A DNA stretch of 64,000 nucleotides from Myxococcales bacterium (GTDB taxonomy: Bacteria; Myxococcota_A; Polyangia; Polyangiales; Polyangiaceae). Below are positions 45,021 through 54,637 of this stretch, piece by piece (positions within the stretch are counted from its first letter, which is position 1; the number at the start of each line of letters is the position of its first letter). The notes beneath the pieces were generated by a model. It did no database searches. It was given only the letters and a program-made list of their open reading frames with translations, and had not been told where the DNA came from. The stretch spans positions 1 through 64,000 of the forward strand of contig JANYHK010000073.1 of assembly GCA_025359105.1 (NCBI GenBank), given 5' to 3'. The translations under genes were made by a program, and so were the position numbers.

Positions 45021-46967
45021 ATGTCCCACAGCACCAAACATCGGCTTCTCCTGCTCGCCGCGGCCGTCATCGCCGCGTGCGGTGGAGGGAACTCCTCCCC
45101 TGGCGTCGGGGGCGGCGATTCCGACGCAGGATCGCCGCCCTCCGACGCCGCAGGCGATGGACCCGGTACCGACACGAGCACGAGCAGCGGTGGGCTCCCC
45201 CCCGGCGACTTCTACACGCTACCGGCCGACCGGACGACGACGTGGCAGCCGGGCGTCACGTACAACGGCGGCATCCCCGCGCGCACCACGATCTACAAGA
45301 CCCTCACGCCCAGCGGCGGCGACGACACGTCCTCCATCCAGGCCGCGCTCGACACGTGCCCGCCTGAGCAGGTGGTCATGCTCGGACCCGGCACCTTCCA
45401 CGTATCGGGCAGCGGCCTCGCGATCAAGACGTCCAAGATCACCCTGCGCGGCTCCGGGCCCAGCAGCACGATCATCGCCGGCACGCCGTCGAGCGCGGTC
45501 GTCATCATCGGGACGCGCTTCTACAAGTGGGGCCAGCAGACGGATCTCGTCGCCGACGTCGCGAAGGAGACCGACACGCTCACGCTGAAGAGCAACCCCG
45601 GCCTCAAGGTGGGCGAAATCGTCCACGTCGACGAGACGTACGATTCGAGCATCACCTATTACAACCCGGACAAGCAGAACGGCGATTTTCAGGGTTGGGG
45701 CGAGGGGCGCAAGGGGCCACAGGCCGACTCGCGGCCGATCGGCCAATCGATGGAGATCAAGTCCATCACCGGCAACACGCTCACCTTCACGACCAAGTTC
45801 CACACCGCGTTTCGCACGGCGCACGCGGCGCACGTCGCCCGGATCACCGATGGGCAGAACGTCGTACAGCCCGTCGTGTGGAGCGGCATCGAGGATCTCG
45901 CGGTGACCGGCGGCGGCGGCGGCGACGGCGGCGGGAACATCCGCCTCTTCGCGGTCGCGTACTGCTGGGGCAAGCACCTCGAGAGCAGCCTGAGCAACGG
46001 CGCGAGCTTCGCATTCGATGGCGCGTTCCGCTCCGAGGTCCGCGACTCCTACCTGCACACGAGCGCCGATCCGAACCCAGGAGGCGGCGGCTACTCGCTC
46101 ATCTTCGATCGGTACACCGCCGACTCGCTCGCCGAGAACAACATCTCCTGGAACTTCAACAAGGTCAGCGTCATGCGCTCCACCGGCGGCGGCAACGTCG
46201 TCGCGTACAACTACTTCGAGGACGCGTACGGCTCCGGCTACCCGACGATCCCCGAAGTCGGGATGAACGGATCGCACATGGCCGGCTCGCACTACGAGCT
46301 CTTCGAAGGGAACCAGGCGTTCAACTTCGACAGCGACTCGTACTGGGGCAGCCAGATGTATTACACGGTCTTCAGGAACCACCTGACGACGCTCCGCCGC
46401 TCGATCCGCCCTGGCACCGCGGACGGCGTGAAGGTGAAGCTCACCGACGAGGTCAACCGGCGCGGCATCGGCCTCACCATCCACCAGCGCTGGCACAACT
46501 TCGTCGGCAACGTGATCGGCTACCCCGATGGGTACTTGCAGAATCCCAAGATTGGCTTCGCGTACCCGGCCGCCTTCAGCCCCGCGCCGCAGGGCAAGAC
46601 GTTCCAGTACGAGTGGCTCGGCGGTCCCTTCGGCAGCGACGGCCAGTTCACGCCGATGTGGCAGCTCGGCTACGAAGGGCAGACCTGGCCCAAGACGCAG
46701 GACACCGAGGTGCAAGCGACGACGCTGCGCGATGCCAACTACGACTACGGCACCAAGAGCGTCCGCTGGCACGGCATCGGCGGCACCGGGGCAGGGGCGC
46801 CGGCAAGCCCGAAGCCGCTCCGGCCTTCCCTGTACCTTGCCGGCAAGCCCGCGTTCTTCGGCGCGAACCCCTGGCCGTGGGTCGACGGCGCCACCGGCGC
46901 AAACCCGCTGCCTGGCATCTTGCCCGCGCGAACGCGCTTCGACAACGGAACGCCCAACGACCTCTGA
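45021..46967 (+). CDS. Beta-helix (pectate-lyase-like) lipoprotein, copy 1
   Basis: A 648-residue protein with lipobox IAAC and a Ser/Gly/Asp-rich linker to about residue 60. From there a TIM-like PSGGDDTSSIQAALDTCP segment marks the start of a pectate-lyase-like right-handed beta-helix; the body has regular VVMLGPGTFHVSGSGLAIKTSKITLRGSG repeats and an Asn/Asp-rich core (NFDSDSYWGSQMYYTVFRNH). The ATG at 45021 was chosen with a GGGG-rich ribosome-binding site upstream. It may cut or bind a polysaccharide; the copy at 46986-48857 is its paralogue. Confidence 0.83.
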   Translation: MSHSTKHRLLLLAAAVIAACGGGNSSPGVGGGDSDAGSPPSDAAGDGPGTDTSTSSGGLPPGDFYTLPADRTTTWQPGVTYNGGIPARTTIYKTLTPSGGDDTSSIQAALDTCPPEQVVMLGPGTFHVSGSGLAIKTSKITLRGSGPSSTIIAGTPSSAVVIIGTRFYKWGQQTDLVADVAKETDTLTLKSNPGLKVGEIVHVDETYDSSITYYNPDKQNGDFQGWGEGRKGPQADSRPIGQSMEIKSITGNTLTFTTKFHTAFRTAHAAHVARITDGQNVVQPVVWSGIEDLAVTGGGGGDGGGNIRLFAVAYCWGKHLESSLSNGASFAFDGAFRSEVRDSYLHTSADPNPGGGGYSLIFDRYTADSLAENNISWNFNKVSVMRSTGGGNVVAYNYFEDAYGSGYPTIPEVGMNGSHMAGSHYELFEGNQAFNFDSDSYWGSQMYYTVFRNHLTTLRRSIRPGTADGVKVKLTDEVNRRGIGLTIHQRWHNFVGNVIGYPDGYLQNPKIGFAYPAAFSPAPQGKTFQYEWLGGPFGSDGQFTPMWQLGYEGQTWPKTQDTEVQATTLRDANYDYGTKSVRWHGIGGTGAGAPASPKPLRPSLYLAGKPAFFGANPWPWVDGATGANPLPGILPARTRFDNGTPNDL

Positions 46968-46985
46968 GGACGGACGGCCCCGCGG

Positions 46986-48857
46986 TTACTTCAGTCCGTG
47001 GATGGCGTCGAAGCGCCGACGCGCGGGGAGGATCCCCATCTTCGGCATCCGCTCCGGATCCACGAACGGCCACGGCTCGTCGCCGAGAAACGCGGGCTTG
47101 GCCGGCAGGTAGAACGACGCCGGGAGCTTCCGTGGAAAGCGCGCGTCCCAGACGACCTGCTTGGTGACGTAGTCGAAGTTGGCGTGCCGGATCGTCGTCG
47201 CGACCACCTTCACGTCCTGCGGCGGCGACCACTTCTGCCCCTCGTAGCCGAGCTGCCACATGCTTGCGCGCGTCCAGTCGCCGAAGCCGTCGTTCTTCTC
47301 GTACACGAACGATTTGGCCGGCGCGGGGGACTGACCCTCGGTGCCCAGCACGTTGCCGACGAAGCTGTACCACCAATGGTTGATCGTCAGACCCACCGCG
47401 CGGTGGTTCATCTCGTCGGTCACCTTGATGGGAGGGACCGACCGGCGCCTGCCGGTGAAGTGGTTGCGGAAGACGGTGATGTAGATGGAGTTGCCCCAGC
47501 CGGTGTCGCTGTCGAAGTTGAACGCCTGGTTGCCTTCGAAGAGCTCGTGGTGGGGCGTCGTGAAGTGCGACGCGCTGAGACCAACCTCGGCGATCTGGGG
47601 GTAACCGGAGCCGTAGCCGTCCTCCAGGTAGTTGTAGGCGAAGACGTTGCCGCCGCCGCTCGCGCGGAAGACGTCCACCTTGTTGAAGGCCCAGATCGCG
47701 TTGTTCTCGATCAGGTTGTCGGCCGAGTGGCTGTTGACGCCGACGCCGTAGCCGCCGCCGCCGGGGTTGGGGTCGACGGTGCTGTGGACGTACGAGTCGC
47801 GGAGCTCGCTGCGGAACGCGCCGTCGAAGTTCACACCCTGCCCTTCGCTCAGATCGGACTCGATGTTCTTCACCCAGGAGTACGACGTCGCGAAGAGGTG
47901 AATATTTCCGCCGCCGTCGCCGCCCTCACCGTGCGAGACGTAGAGGTCCTCGATCCCGGAGTAACGGATCGATTCCATCGCAGGAAAATCGGCGTCGGTC
48001 GCGAACCTTACGAGCTGCGGTGAGGAGGCCTTGAGGAGGCCGATGTGCAGCGGCGTCGTGAACGTCACAGTCGTGCCGCTCACCTTGGCGACCTCGGCGA
48101 CCTGGCCCATCGGGCGATCGGGGCGGCAGAACCAGCCGCGGGGCGGCGAGCCCTTCGGTGCGTTGTCGCCCCAGTAGGTGAGCGACTCGTCGGTGACCTC
48201 GTCGAGCATCACGAGCTCGCCGACCTTGAGGCCCGGGTCCTTGACCAGCGTGACCGAGTACTGCCCCTTTGCGGCGCTGACGCTCAGATCGGTGGGCTGC
48301 GTGTACTTGTACCAGCGACGCCCGATGATGATGACGGGGTAGCCGTTGCCCTTCTTCTTCACGAGGCGCGTCTTGTCCGGACCGCGGCCGCGGAGGACGA
48401 CGTTGGAGCGGGCGACGACGAGGCCGAGGCCGGTGATGTTGTACGTGCCCGCTTCGAGCTGGACGACCTGGTTGGGCGGGCACGCGTCGAGCGCCGCCTG
48501 AATGGTGGCCGTGTCGTCGCCGCCGCTCGGCGGGATAGCCTTGAAGATGGCGGTGCGCGCCGGGATCCCGCCTACGGACATGAGGCCGGGGTTCCACACG
48601 GTGAGCCGTTCGTCGGGCAGGATGCCGGCACCGGCCGAGACGACGGGCGGCGCCGCGTCGGGGAGCGACGGGGCGGCGCTCGCGGCGATCGGGACCGCGG
48701 CGAGCGGCGTCGGCACGGCGATCCGCGGCGGCGGCGACGTCACGACGCCGTCGGCGGTCGGGGCGCTACCGGTCGTCCGCGTCGGCGTGCACGCCAGGAG
48801 CGCAGCGATCGCCCCGAGAGGCCAGGCCCGCATCGCGACGAGGTACCGGCATCGCAT
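46986..48857 (-). CDS. Beta-helix (pectate-lyase-like) lipoprotein, copy 2
   Basis: About 623 residues with a signal and lipobox ALLAC, then a Pro/Ala linker. Blocks are shared with copy 1: PPSGGDDTATIQAALDACP, DPNPGGGGY, GGGNVFAYNYLEDGYGSGYPQIAEVG, ELFEGNQAFNFDSD, MWQLGYEGQ. It has lost or gained several loops, so identity is perhaps 45% overall. The two genes are tail-to-tail 18 bases apart. Start at 48857 or 48833 cannot be settled. Confidence 0.83.
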   Translation of the reverse strand: MRCRYLVAMRAWPLGAIAALLACTPTRTTGSAPTADGVVTSPPPRIAVPTPLAAVPIAASAAPSLPDAAPPVVSAGAGILPDERLTVWNPGLMSVGGIPARTAIFKAIPPSGGDDTATIQAALDACPPNQVVQLEAGTYNITGLGLVVARSNVVLRGRGPDKTRLVKKKGNGYPVIIIGRRWYKYTQPTDLSVSAAKGQYSVTLVKDPGLKVGELVMLDEVTDESLTYWGDNAPKGSPPRGWFCRPDRPMGQVAEVAKVSGTTVTFTTPLHIGLLKASSPQLVRFATDADFPAMESIRYSGIEDLYVSHGEGGDGGGNIHLFATSYSWVKNIESDLSEGQGVNFDGAFRSELRDSYVHSTVDPNPGGGGYGVGVNSHSADNLIENNAIWAFNKVDVFRASGGGNVFAYNYLEDGYGSGYPQIAEVGLSASHFTTPHHELFEGNQAFNFDSDTGWGNSIYITVFRNHFTGRRRSVPPIKVTDEMNHRAVGLTINHWWYSFVGNVLGTEGQSPAPAKSFVYEKNDGFGDWTRASMWQLGYEGQKWSPPQDVKVVATTIRHANFDYVTKQVVWDARFPRKLPASFYLPAKPAFLGDEPWPFVDPERMPKMGILPARRRFDAIHGLK

Positions 48858-48892
48858 GATGCAAGCGAGCATGGCACGACGACCCGGGGCTG

Positions 48893-49765
48893 TCACGCCG
48901 GCGGCAGGAGGCCGAACGCCGAGCGGATGTCCCCCGTCGACGTGCGCGATTTGCCGTTGATCATGACCATGACCTTGTCGCCGCGCTTGCTCGCGAATTC
49001 CACGAGCTCGGCGCGGCTCAGCGGTGTGTCGGGGAAGTGGTCGAGGGACATGTGACGGTCGATGGCGTAGTGCCCCGCGGCGACCATGCCGAGGACCTCC
49101 TCGACGTAGATGCCGTAAAGGAAATACTCCGAAAAATTCAGGTTCCGCGCGACCCTGCGGAGCCACGCAGTCGGGCCGCCGCCGATCCCCCCCCGCGAGA
49201 CATGGGCGTGCAGCTTCAGGAGCACGTCGCGCCGCCAGAAGCCCCACGGGTTCACATAGCCGACCCGCTGCGGCCTGCGCGCGCGCGGCAGCTGGAGCAA
49301 ACGACGGCTGACCTTCGTCCACTCCTGGGTGTTCGGGTTGGTCTCGTACCAGTCCTTCTCCTCGCGGTAGAACGGGACCTTGCCGTCCACGACGAGCGAG
49401 CTCGGATCGAACGGCTCGGCGAAGAACGTGTCCGAGTCGATGATCATGTACGCGTCGGCGTCGATCGCCGAGATCGACAGCTTCACCATCTGCTGCCAGA
49501 TCCAACCGCGAACCGGCAGCGTGCGGGGGTTGACACGCCATTTGCGCGTGAACGGGACGCGCCAGAACCGCTCCGCGACCACGTCCTCCTGGACGATGAC
49601 GTGCGTGCGCGCGTCCGCGCAGCCGCGGAAAAGCGCGAGATCGTCTTGGCTGACGATGACGTAGTGCTGGAGATCCGGCGGGAGGTACTTGTGGACCGAG
49701 TCGATCAGGATGCGGCAGGGCTCGTAGTCCAGATAGAACGACGGTGTCACGAGAGCGATGCGCAT
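48893..49765 (-). CDS. DUF6492-type glycosyltransferase-like protein
   Basis: A 290-residue protein with ALVTPSFYLDYEPCRILIDSV, YVIVSQDDLALF and the DSDTFF motif (DxD) near residue 110, then a helical C-terminal part with HMSLDHFPDTPLS. It resembles DUF6492 proteins found in polysaccharide loci and is probably a glycosyltransferase of GT-A fold. The ATG at 49765 begins MRIALVTPSF. Confidence 0.78.
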   Translation of the reverse strand: MRIALVTPSFYLDYEPCRILIDSVHKYLPPDLQHYVIVSQDDLALFRGCADARTHVIVQEDVVAERFWRVPFTRKWRVNPRTLPVRGWIWQQMVKLSISAIDADAYMIIDSDTFFAEPFDPSSLVVDGKVPFYREEKDWYETNPNTQEWTKVSRRLLQLPRARRPQRVGYVNPWGFWRRDVLLKLHAHVSRGGIGGGPTAWLRRVARNLNFSEYFLYGIYVEEVLGMVAAGHYAIDRHMSLDHFPDTPLSRAELVEFASKRGDKVMVMINGKSRTSTGDIRSAFGLLPPA

Positions 49766-49846
49766 GCGAGTACGCCCGAGCATACCCGCGTCTCGCCAGG
49801 TGCGTGACACTGGACCCCTCCTGTGGTCTCCTTTCGCTCGCCATCC

Positions 49847-51787
49847 ATGTGTGGAATCGCGGGAATTCTCGGGCGCCCGAGCGACGGCAACCGGGCCGCG
49901 TTGAGACGCATGAGCGACGCGATGGTGAATCGCGGGCCCGACGCGCAAGGCAGCTGGGAGTCGCCGCCCGACGAGCGCGGCAGGGTGGCGCTGCTCGCGC
50001 ATCGTCGGCTTGCGATCCTGGACCTGTCGCCGGCCGGCGCGCAGCCGATGACCGATGCGCTGACGGGGCAGGTGATCGTCTACAACGGCGAGGTCTACAA
50101 CTACCAGGCGCTGCGCGATCGGCTCGTCGCGGCCGGCCAGGCGTTCACGTCGACGGGCGACACGGCGGTCGTCCTGCGCGCGCTCGCCGTGGAGGGGCGC
50201 GGCGCCGTCGCCACGCTACGCGGCATGTTCGCGTTCGCGACGTGGGACCCGAAGCGGCGCGAGCTCCTCCTCGCCCGCGATCCGCTCGGAATCAAGCCGC
50301 TCTACGTCGCGACGAACCCCGACCCCGCTGGCGACTGGTCGCTCGCGTTCGCCTCCGAGGTGCGCGCGCTCCTCGCCGCCGGCCTGCTCGGGACGCCGAG
50401 ACTCGACCCGCAGGCTGCGGCGTCGGTCGTGTGGAACGGCTTCATCGTCGGCCCCCAGACGGCGGTCGCGGGGATCGAGTCGCTCTCGCCCGGCGAGCTG
50501 CGCGTTTACGACGCGGCCGGCAAGCAGACGGTCTCCCAGGAGTACTGGTCGATGCCGGCGCCGGATCGCGGCGCGCCGATGAGCGAAGAGGAGCTCACGC
50601 ACGTCCTCGAGGAGTGCCTGCGCCTGCACCTCGTCAGCGACGTGCCGCTGGGAATCTTTCTGTCGAGCGGCATCGACTCGTCGGCGGTGGCGAACCTGGC
50701 GCAGCGCGCGGCGCGCGGCGGCGTGCACACCTTCACGCTCGCGTTCGAGGAGAAGGAGTTCGACGAGGGCGTGTGGGCCCGCAAGATCGCGGGCGAGATC
50801 GGGACCCAGCACCAGGAGGTCGTGCTCACCGAGCAGGCCTTCGTCTCCGGCCTCGAGGGGGCGCTCGACAGCCTCGATCAGCCGACGTTCGACGGGCTCA
50901 ACTCCTACTTCATGTCGCGCGCCGTGCGCGAGGCCGGCTTCACGGTCGCGCTGGTCGGGACGGGCGGGGACGAGCTCTTCGGCGGGTACACGTCGTTCCG
51001 TGACTTGCCCCCCCTCCACCGCTGGTCGCAGCGGGCGCGTCTGATCCCGCGCGGGGTGCTCGTCGCCCTCGCCGAGCGGGCGATCGCCGTGGCCCAACCC
51101 TCGCGGGGCGTCTTCCCTCGCCAGACGCGCTGGGCCAAGCTCCCAGCCATGGTGGCGAAGGGCGACGATCTCCTCGCGCTCTACCAGCTCGCGTACGCGC
51201 TCTTTCTGCCTCCGTCGCAGCGCGATCTCGTCGGCGACGAGGCGCAGCGAACGCTCGTGGACGGTCTGCCCCCCGCGATGCGCGCGCGCCTCGTGCGCGA
51301 GACGCGGGGGCGCTCGCCACTGGCCGCGATCAGCGTGATGGAGCAACGGCTCTTTTTGGGCGAGCGACTCCTGCGTGACAACGACGCGGCGAGCATGGCT
51401 GCGTCGATCGAGCAGCGCCTCCCGCTCGTCGACCAGGTGCTCCTCGAGAGCGTGGGGCGCCTGCCCGAAGCCGCGCGGTACTCGCCGGTGCGCAAGAAGG
51501 CGGCCCTGCGGCGCATGGGCCTGCGCGGCCTGGACCCGGCGCTCTTCAATCGGCCGAAGACCGGCTTCGTGCTGCCCTTCGACCGCTGGATACGCCAGGG
51601 GCTCACCAAATCCGTCGACGAGACGCTTCGCGACGCCTCCGCCGTTCGCGCCGCGGGGCTATGCGCGGAGCCGGTCGAGCGCCTCTGGCGGGCGTTCCGC
51701 GACGGCGCGCCCGGCGTATACTGGTCGCGGGTGTGGTCGCTGTACGCGCACGTCCGCTGGTGCCATCGGAACAAGGTATTCGCATGA
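49847..51787 (+). CDS. Asparagine synthetase-like amidotransferase (copy 2)
   Basis: A 646-residue amidotransferase: MCGIAGIL (Cys2 nucleophile after Met removal), RGPDAQGSW, VYNGEVYNY and a PP-loop FLSSGIDSSAV. It shares the AsnB plan with copy 1 (31,922) but is clearly divergent in sequence. An upstream in-frame ATG at 49823 is rejected because it would bury the catalytic cysteine. It overlaps the GT2 ATG by four bases. Confidence 0.94.
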   Translation: MCGIAGILGRPSDGNRAALRRMSDAMVNRGPDAQGSWESPPDERGRVALLAHRRLAILDLSPAGAQPMTDALTGQVIVYNGEVYNYQALRDRLVAAGQAFTSTGDTAVVLRALAVEGRGAVATLRGMFAFATWDPKRRELLLARDPLGIKPLYVATNPDPAGDWSLAFASEVRALLAAGLLGTPRLDPQAAASVVWNGFIVGPQTAVAGIESLSPGELRVYDAAGKQTVSQEYWSMPAPDRGAPMSEEELTHVLEECLRLHLVSDVPLGIFLSSGIDSSAVANLAQRAARGGVHTFTLAFEEKEFDEGVWARKIAGEIGTQHQEVVLTEQAFVSGLEGALDSLDQPTFDGLNSYFMSRAVREAGFTVALVGTGGDELFGGYTSFRDLPPLHRWSQRARLIPRGVLVALAERAIAVAQPSRGVFPRQTRWAKLPAMVAKGDDLLALYQLAYALFLPPSQRDLVGDEAQRTLVDGLPPAMRARLVRETRGRSPLAAISVMEQRLFLGERLLRDNDAASMAASIEQRLPLVDQVLLESVGRLPEAARYSPVRKKAALRRMGLRGLDPALFNRPKTGFVLPFDRWIRQGLTKSVDETLRDASAVRAAGLCAEPVERLWRAFRDGAPGVYWSRVWSLYAHVRWCHRNKVFA

Positions 51788-52794
51788 CCTCGCGCAAGTA
51801 CTGCCTCATCACCCCCTGCCGCGACGAAGCGAAATACGCGCGCCGGACGCTCGACGCGGTCACCGGCCAGACGGCGCCCCCTGCCCTCTGGGTCATCGTG
51901 GACGACGGCTCGAAGGACGAGACGCCGAAGCTCCTGGCGGAGTACGCAGCGCGCTTTCCGTACATTCAGATCGTCACCCGCGCCGATCGCGGCGCCCGCA
52001 AGGTGGGCGGCGGCGTCATCGACGCCTTCTATTCCGGTTACGAGACGATCGACCCGTCGGAGTTCGAGTACGTCTGCAAGCTCGACCTCGATCTCGACCT
52101 GCCGCCCGGCTACTTCGCCGGCCTCATGGACCGAATGGAGGCGGAGCCGCGCATCGGCACCTGCTCGGGCAAGCCGTACTTCTTCCCCGAGGGAACCGCG
52201 GACGAGGCCGTCCGCTTCCCGCTCACCGATCCGGGCGCCGTAGGACTCGTCTCCGAGATGATCGGCGACGAGCACTCCGTCGGAATGACCAAGTTCTACC
52301 GGACCACGTGCTTTGCCCAGATCGGCGGCTTCGTGCGCGAGGTGATGTGGGACGGCATCGACAGCCACCGCTGCCGCCAGCTCGGGTGGATCGCCGTCTC
52401 CTGGGACGCCCCAGAGCTCCGCTTCGTCCACCTGCGGCCGATGGGGACGAGCCAGAAGAACTGGTGGACCGGCCGAGTGCGCCATGGCTTCGGGCAGTAC
52501 TTCATGGGGACGGCGCCGGTGTACATGCTCGCGAGCGCGGTCTACCGCATGACGCGACCGCCGCGCGTCGTCGGCGGCATCGCGATGATGCACGGCTACC
52601 TGGACAGCATGATCAAGGGCAAGCCGCGCTACGGGACCCCCGAGTTCCGGGAGTTTCTGCGCAGCTACCAGATCGCGTGCCTTCTGAAGGGCAAAAAGCG
52701 AGCGACGGAGGAGCTCGACGCCCGTCAGGCCGCCGAGTGGCATCCGCCGCCCGCGCCAGAACCCCAGGCGCGGCGGCAGGAGCACGATGGGTAG
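51784..52794 (+). CDS. GT2 glycosyltransferase
   Basis: A 336-residue protein with YCLITPCRDEAKYARRTLDAV, VIVDDGSKDETPKLL, KLDLDLDLPPGYF (DxD-like) and a GIDSHRCRQLGW region. It starts inside the stop of the asparagine-synthetase copy 2 gene (ATGA), so the two are coupled. The C-terminal tail is Pro/Ala/Arg-rich. Sugar donor unknown. Confidence 0.9.
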   Translation: MTSRKYCLITPCRDEAKYARRTLDAVTGQTAPPALWVIVDDGSKDETPKLLAEYAARFPYIQIVTRADRGARKVGGGVIDAFYSGYETIDPSEFEYVCKLDLDLDLPPGYFAGLMDRMEAEPRIGTCSGKPYFFPEGTADEAVRFPLTDPGAVGLVSEMIGDEHSVGMTKFYRTTCFAQIGGFVREVMWDGIDSHRCRQLGWIAVSWDAPELRFVHLRPMGTSQKNWWTGRVRHGFGQYFMGTAPVYMLASAVYRMTRPPRVVGGIAMMHGYLDSMIKGKPRYGTPEFREFLRSYQIACLLKGKKRATEELDARQAAEWHPPPAPEPQARRQEHDG

Positions 52795-52803
52795 GAGGCG
52801 ACC

Positions 52804-54585
52804 ATGACGGCCGGCCCCACGCCCGTCGTCTTCGGGCCCGCTGGCGGCGGCCTGTTCGGGTTCTACCATCCACCCGGCGGCGCTCGCGCACGGTCCACGG
52901 GGCTCGTGCTGTGCAATCCGCTCGGCTACGACGCGATGTGCACGCATCGCGCCTACCGGCACCTCGCCGAGCGCGCCGCCGAGCGCGGCTTCCCCGCGCT
53001 CCGCTTCGACTACGAAGGGACCGGCGACTCGAGCGGACGACCGGACACGCCCAACCGCGTGCGCGCGTGGCTGGACAGCGTGGCCGCGGCGACATCCGAG
53101 CTCCGCTCGCGCTCCGGGGTCGGCGCGGTGGCCCTCTTCGGTGTGCGCTTCGGGGCCACGCTCGCGGCGATCTCCGCGACGGAGCGGCAGGACGTGGACG
53201 CGCTCGTCCTGTGGGCCCCGTGCGCCTCGGGACGCGCGTACGTTCGTGAGCTGCGCGCGTTCCGGCTGATCAAGGCGAAGGACGCGCCGAAGCCGAGCCC
53301 GGTCGGCGGCGAGGAGGTCGCCGGCTACCTGTTCGACCCGGCCACGGTGGCGGATATGACCGCCTTGGATCTACTCGCGCGCCCGGAGGAGAGAGCGGCC
53401 CGACGCGTGCTGGTCGTGCCGAAGGGCCCCCCGTCCGGCGAGGCACGTCTCGCCGCGCACCTGAAGGCGACGGGCGCCGAGGTCACCGTCGCCGCCGACT
53501 CGGGCTACGACCTCATGATGCGCGATCCTCAGGACACGATCGTCCCGACGGACACCCTGGACGAGATCGTGGGCTGGCTTGCGGCCGGAGACGTCGCAGA
53601 CGCGACGCCGGGTGCGCCGCGCGGGACCTCGTCGGCGCCGGTGCTGTCCGCGACCGCAGCGTCGGGCGCCGTCGTCCGCGAAGAGGCCGTGCAGTTCGGC
53701 GCCGGGGACCGACTCTTCGGCATCGTGACCGACCCCGTCGGCCAGCCCGGCCCGCAGGCGGAGGGGCCTCCCGCGATCCTGTTCCTCAACGTCGGCGCGA
53801 ACCATCGTGTCGGCCCCAACCGCATGTACGTCTCGATGGCCCGCGACCTCGCGGCGCTCGGGTACCTCGGCTTTCGCTTCGACGTGGCCGGCCTCGGCGA
53901 CAGCCGTATCGCGCCCGGCGCCCCCGACAATCGCCTCTACTCGAAGGACTCCGTCGTCGACGTGAAGGCGGCGATGGATCTGCTCGAGAGTACGCGCGGA
54001 GCGAAGCGGTTCATCCTGATGGGGCTGTGCTCGGGGGCCTACCTGGCCTTCCACACCGCGGTGGAGGACCCGCGCGTCGTCGGCCAGGTCCTGTTGAACC
54101 CGCAGACCTTCGAGTGGAAGGAGGGCGACACCCTCGAGCTCTCCATGCGAAAGAGCTTCCTGTCGACCCGCTACTACGCCCGCTCGCTCCTGGAGCCGGC
54201 GATGTGGAAGCGGCTCCTCGGGGGTCGGGTCGACGTCCGCGGAGTCGTCGGCGTGCTGCGCGAGCGCGTCGCCGCACAGGCCGTGGCGCGCGCCGTGTCG
54301 TTGCGCGCTCGGTTCGCCGGCGAGCGGGCGCCGCAGAGTGACGTCGAGCGCGCCTTCGTCGCCATGTCCGATCGCGGCGTCGCCTCGCTGCTCGTATTCA
54401 GCTTCGACGACGGCGGGCTCGACATGATCGAGCAGCACCTCGGGCGCAACGTTCGCAAGATGGCCTCGCGGAAGAACTTCCACTTCGAGATCGTCGACGG
54501 CGCCGACCACACCTTCACCCCGATCGACTCGCAGCACGCGCTGCATGGCATCGTCACACGTTACGTGACCGCGAGCTTTCCGTGA
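52804..54585 (+). CDS. Tandem alpha/beta hydrolase, exosortase-A-associated type
   Basis: A 593-residue protein made of two alpha/beta hydrolase domains. Domain 1 (about 1-260) has the elbow GVRFG, where Arg115 takes the nucleophile position, as in TIGR03101-type proteins (GLRLG). Domain 2 (about 290-593) has GLCSG with Cys409 at the nucleophile position, as in TIGR03100-type proteins. Both families occur as separate genes in exosortase-A loci, so this fusion suggests an acyl-transfer or thioester step linked to a carrier protein. It is 9 bases after the GT2 gene. Confidence 0.83.
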   Translation: MTAGPTPVVFGPAGGGLFGFYHPPGGARARSTGLVLCNPLGYDAMCTHRAYRHLAERAAERGFPALRFDYEGTGDSSGRPDTPNRVRAWLDSVAAATSELRSRSGVGAVALFGVRFGATLAAISATERQDVDALVLWAPCASGRAYVRELRAFRLIKAKDAPKPSPVGGEEVAGYLFDPATVADMTALDLLARPEERAARRVLVVPKGPPSGEARLAAHLKATGAEVTVAADSGYDLMMRDPQDTIVPTDTLDEIVGWLAAGDVADATPGAPRGTSSAPVLSATAASGAVVREEAVQFGAGDRLFGIVTDPVGQPGPQAEGPPAILFLNVGANHRVGPNRMYVSMARDLAALGYLGFRFDVAGLGDSRIAPGAPDNRLYSKDSVVDVKAAMDLLESTRGAKRFILMGLCSGAYLAFHTAVEDPRVVGQVLLNPQTFEWKEGDTLELSMRKSFLSTRYYARSLLEPAMWKRLLGGRVDVRGVVGVLRERVAAQAVARAVSLRARFAGERAPQSDVERAFVAMSDRGVASLLVFSFDDGGLDMIEQHLGRNVRKMASRKNFHFEIVDGADHTFTPIDSQHALHGIVTRYVTASFP

Positions 54586-54619
54586 TCGCGGACGATCCGT
54601 TGCGCCTTCTCGTGGGTCG

Positions 54620-54637
54620 CTGAGCCGCAGCGCTCAG
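54620..54637. terminator. Weak inverted repeat at convergent gene ends
   Basis: CTGAGC-CGCAGC-GCTCAG forms a six-base-pair stem between the hydrolase and the methyltransferase. It overlaps the methyltransferase stop. No T-tract, so terminator function is uncertain. Confidence 0.25.
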
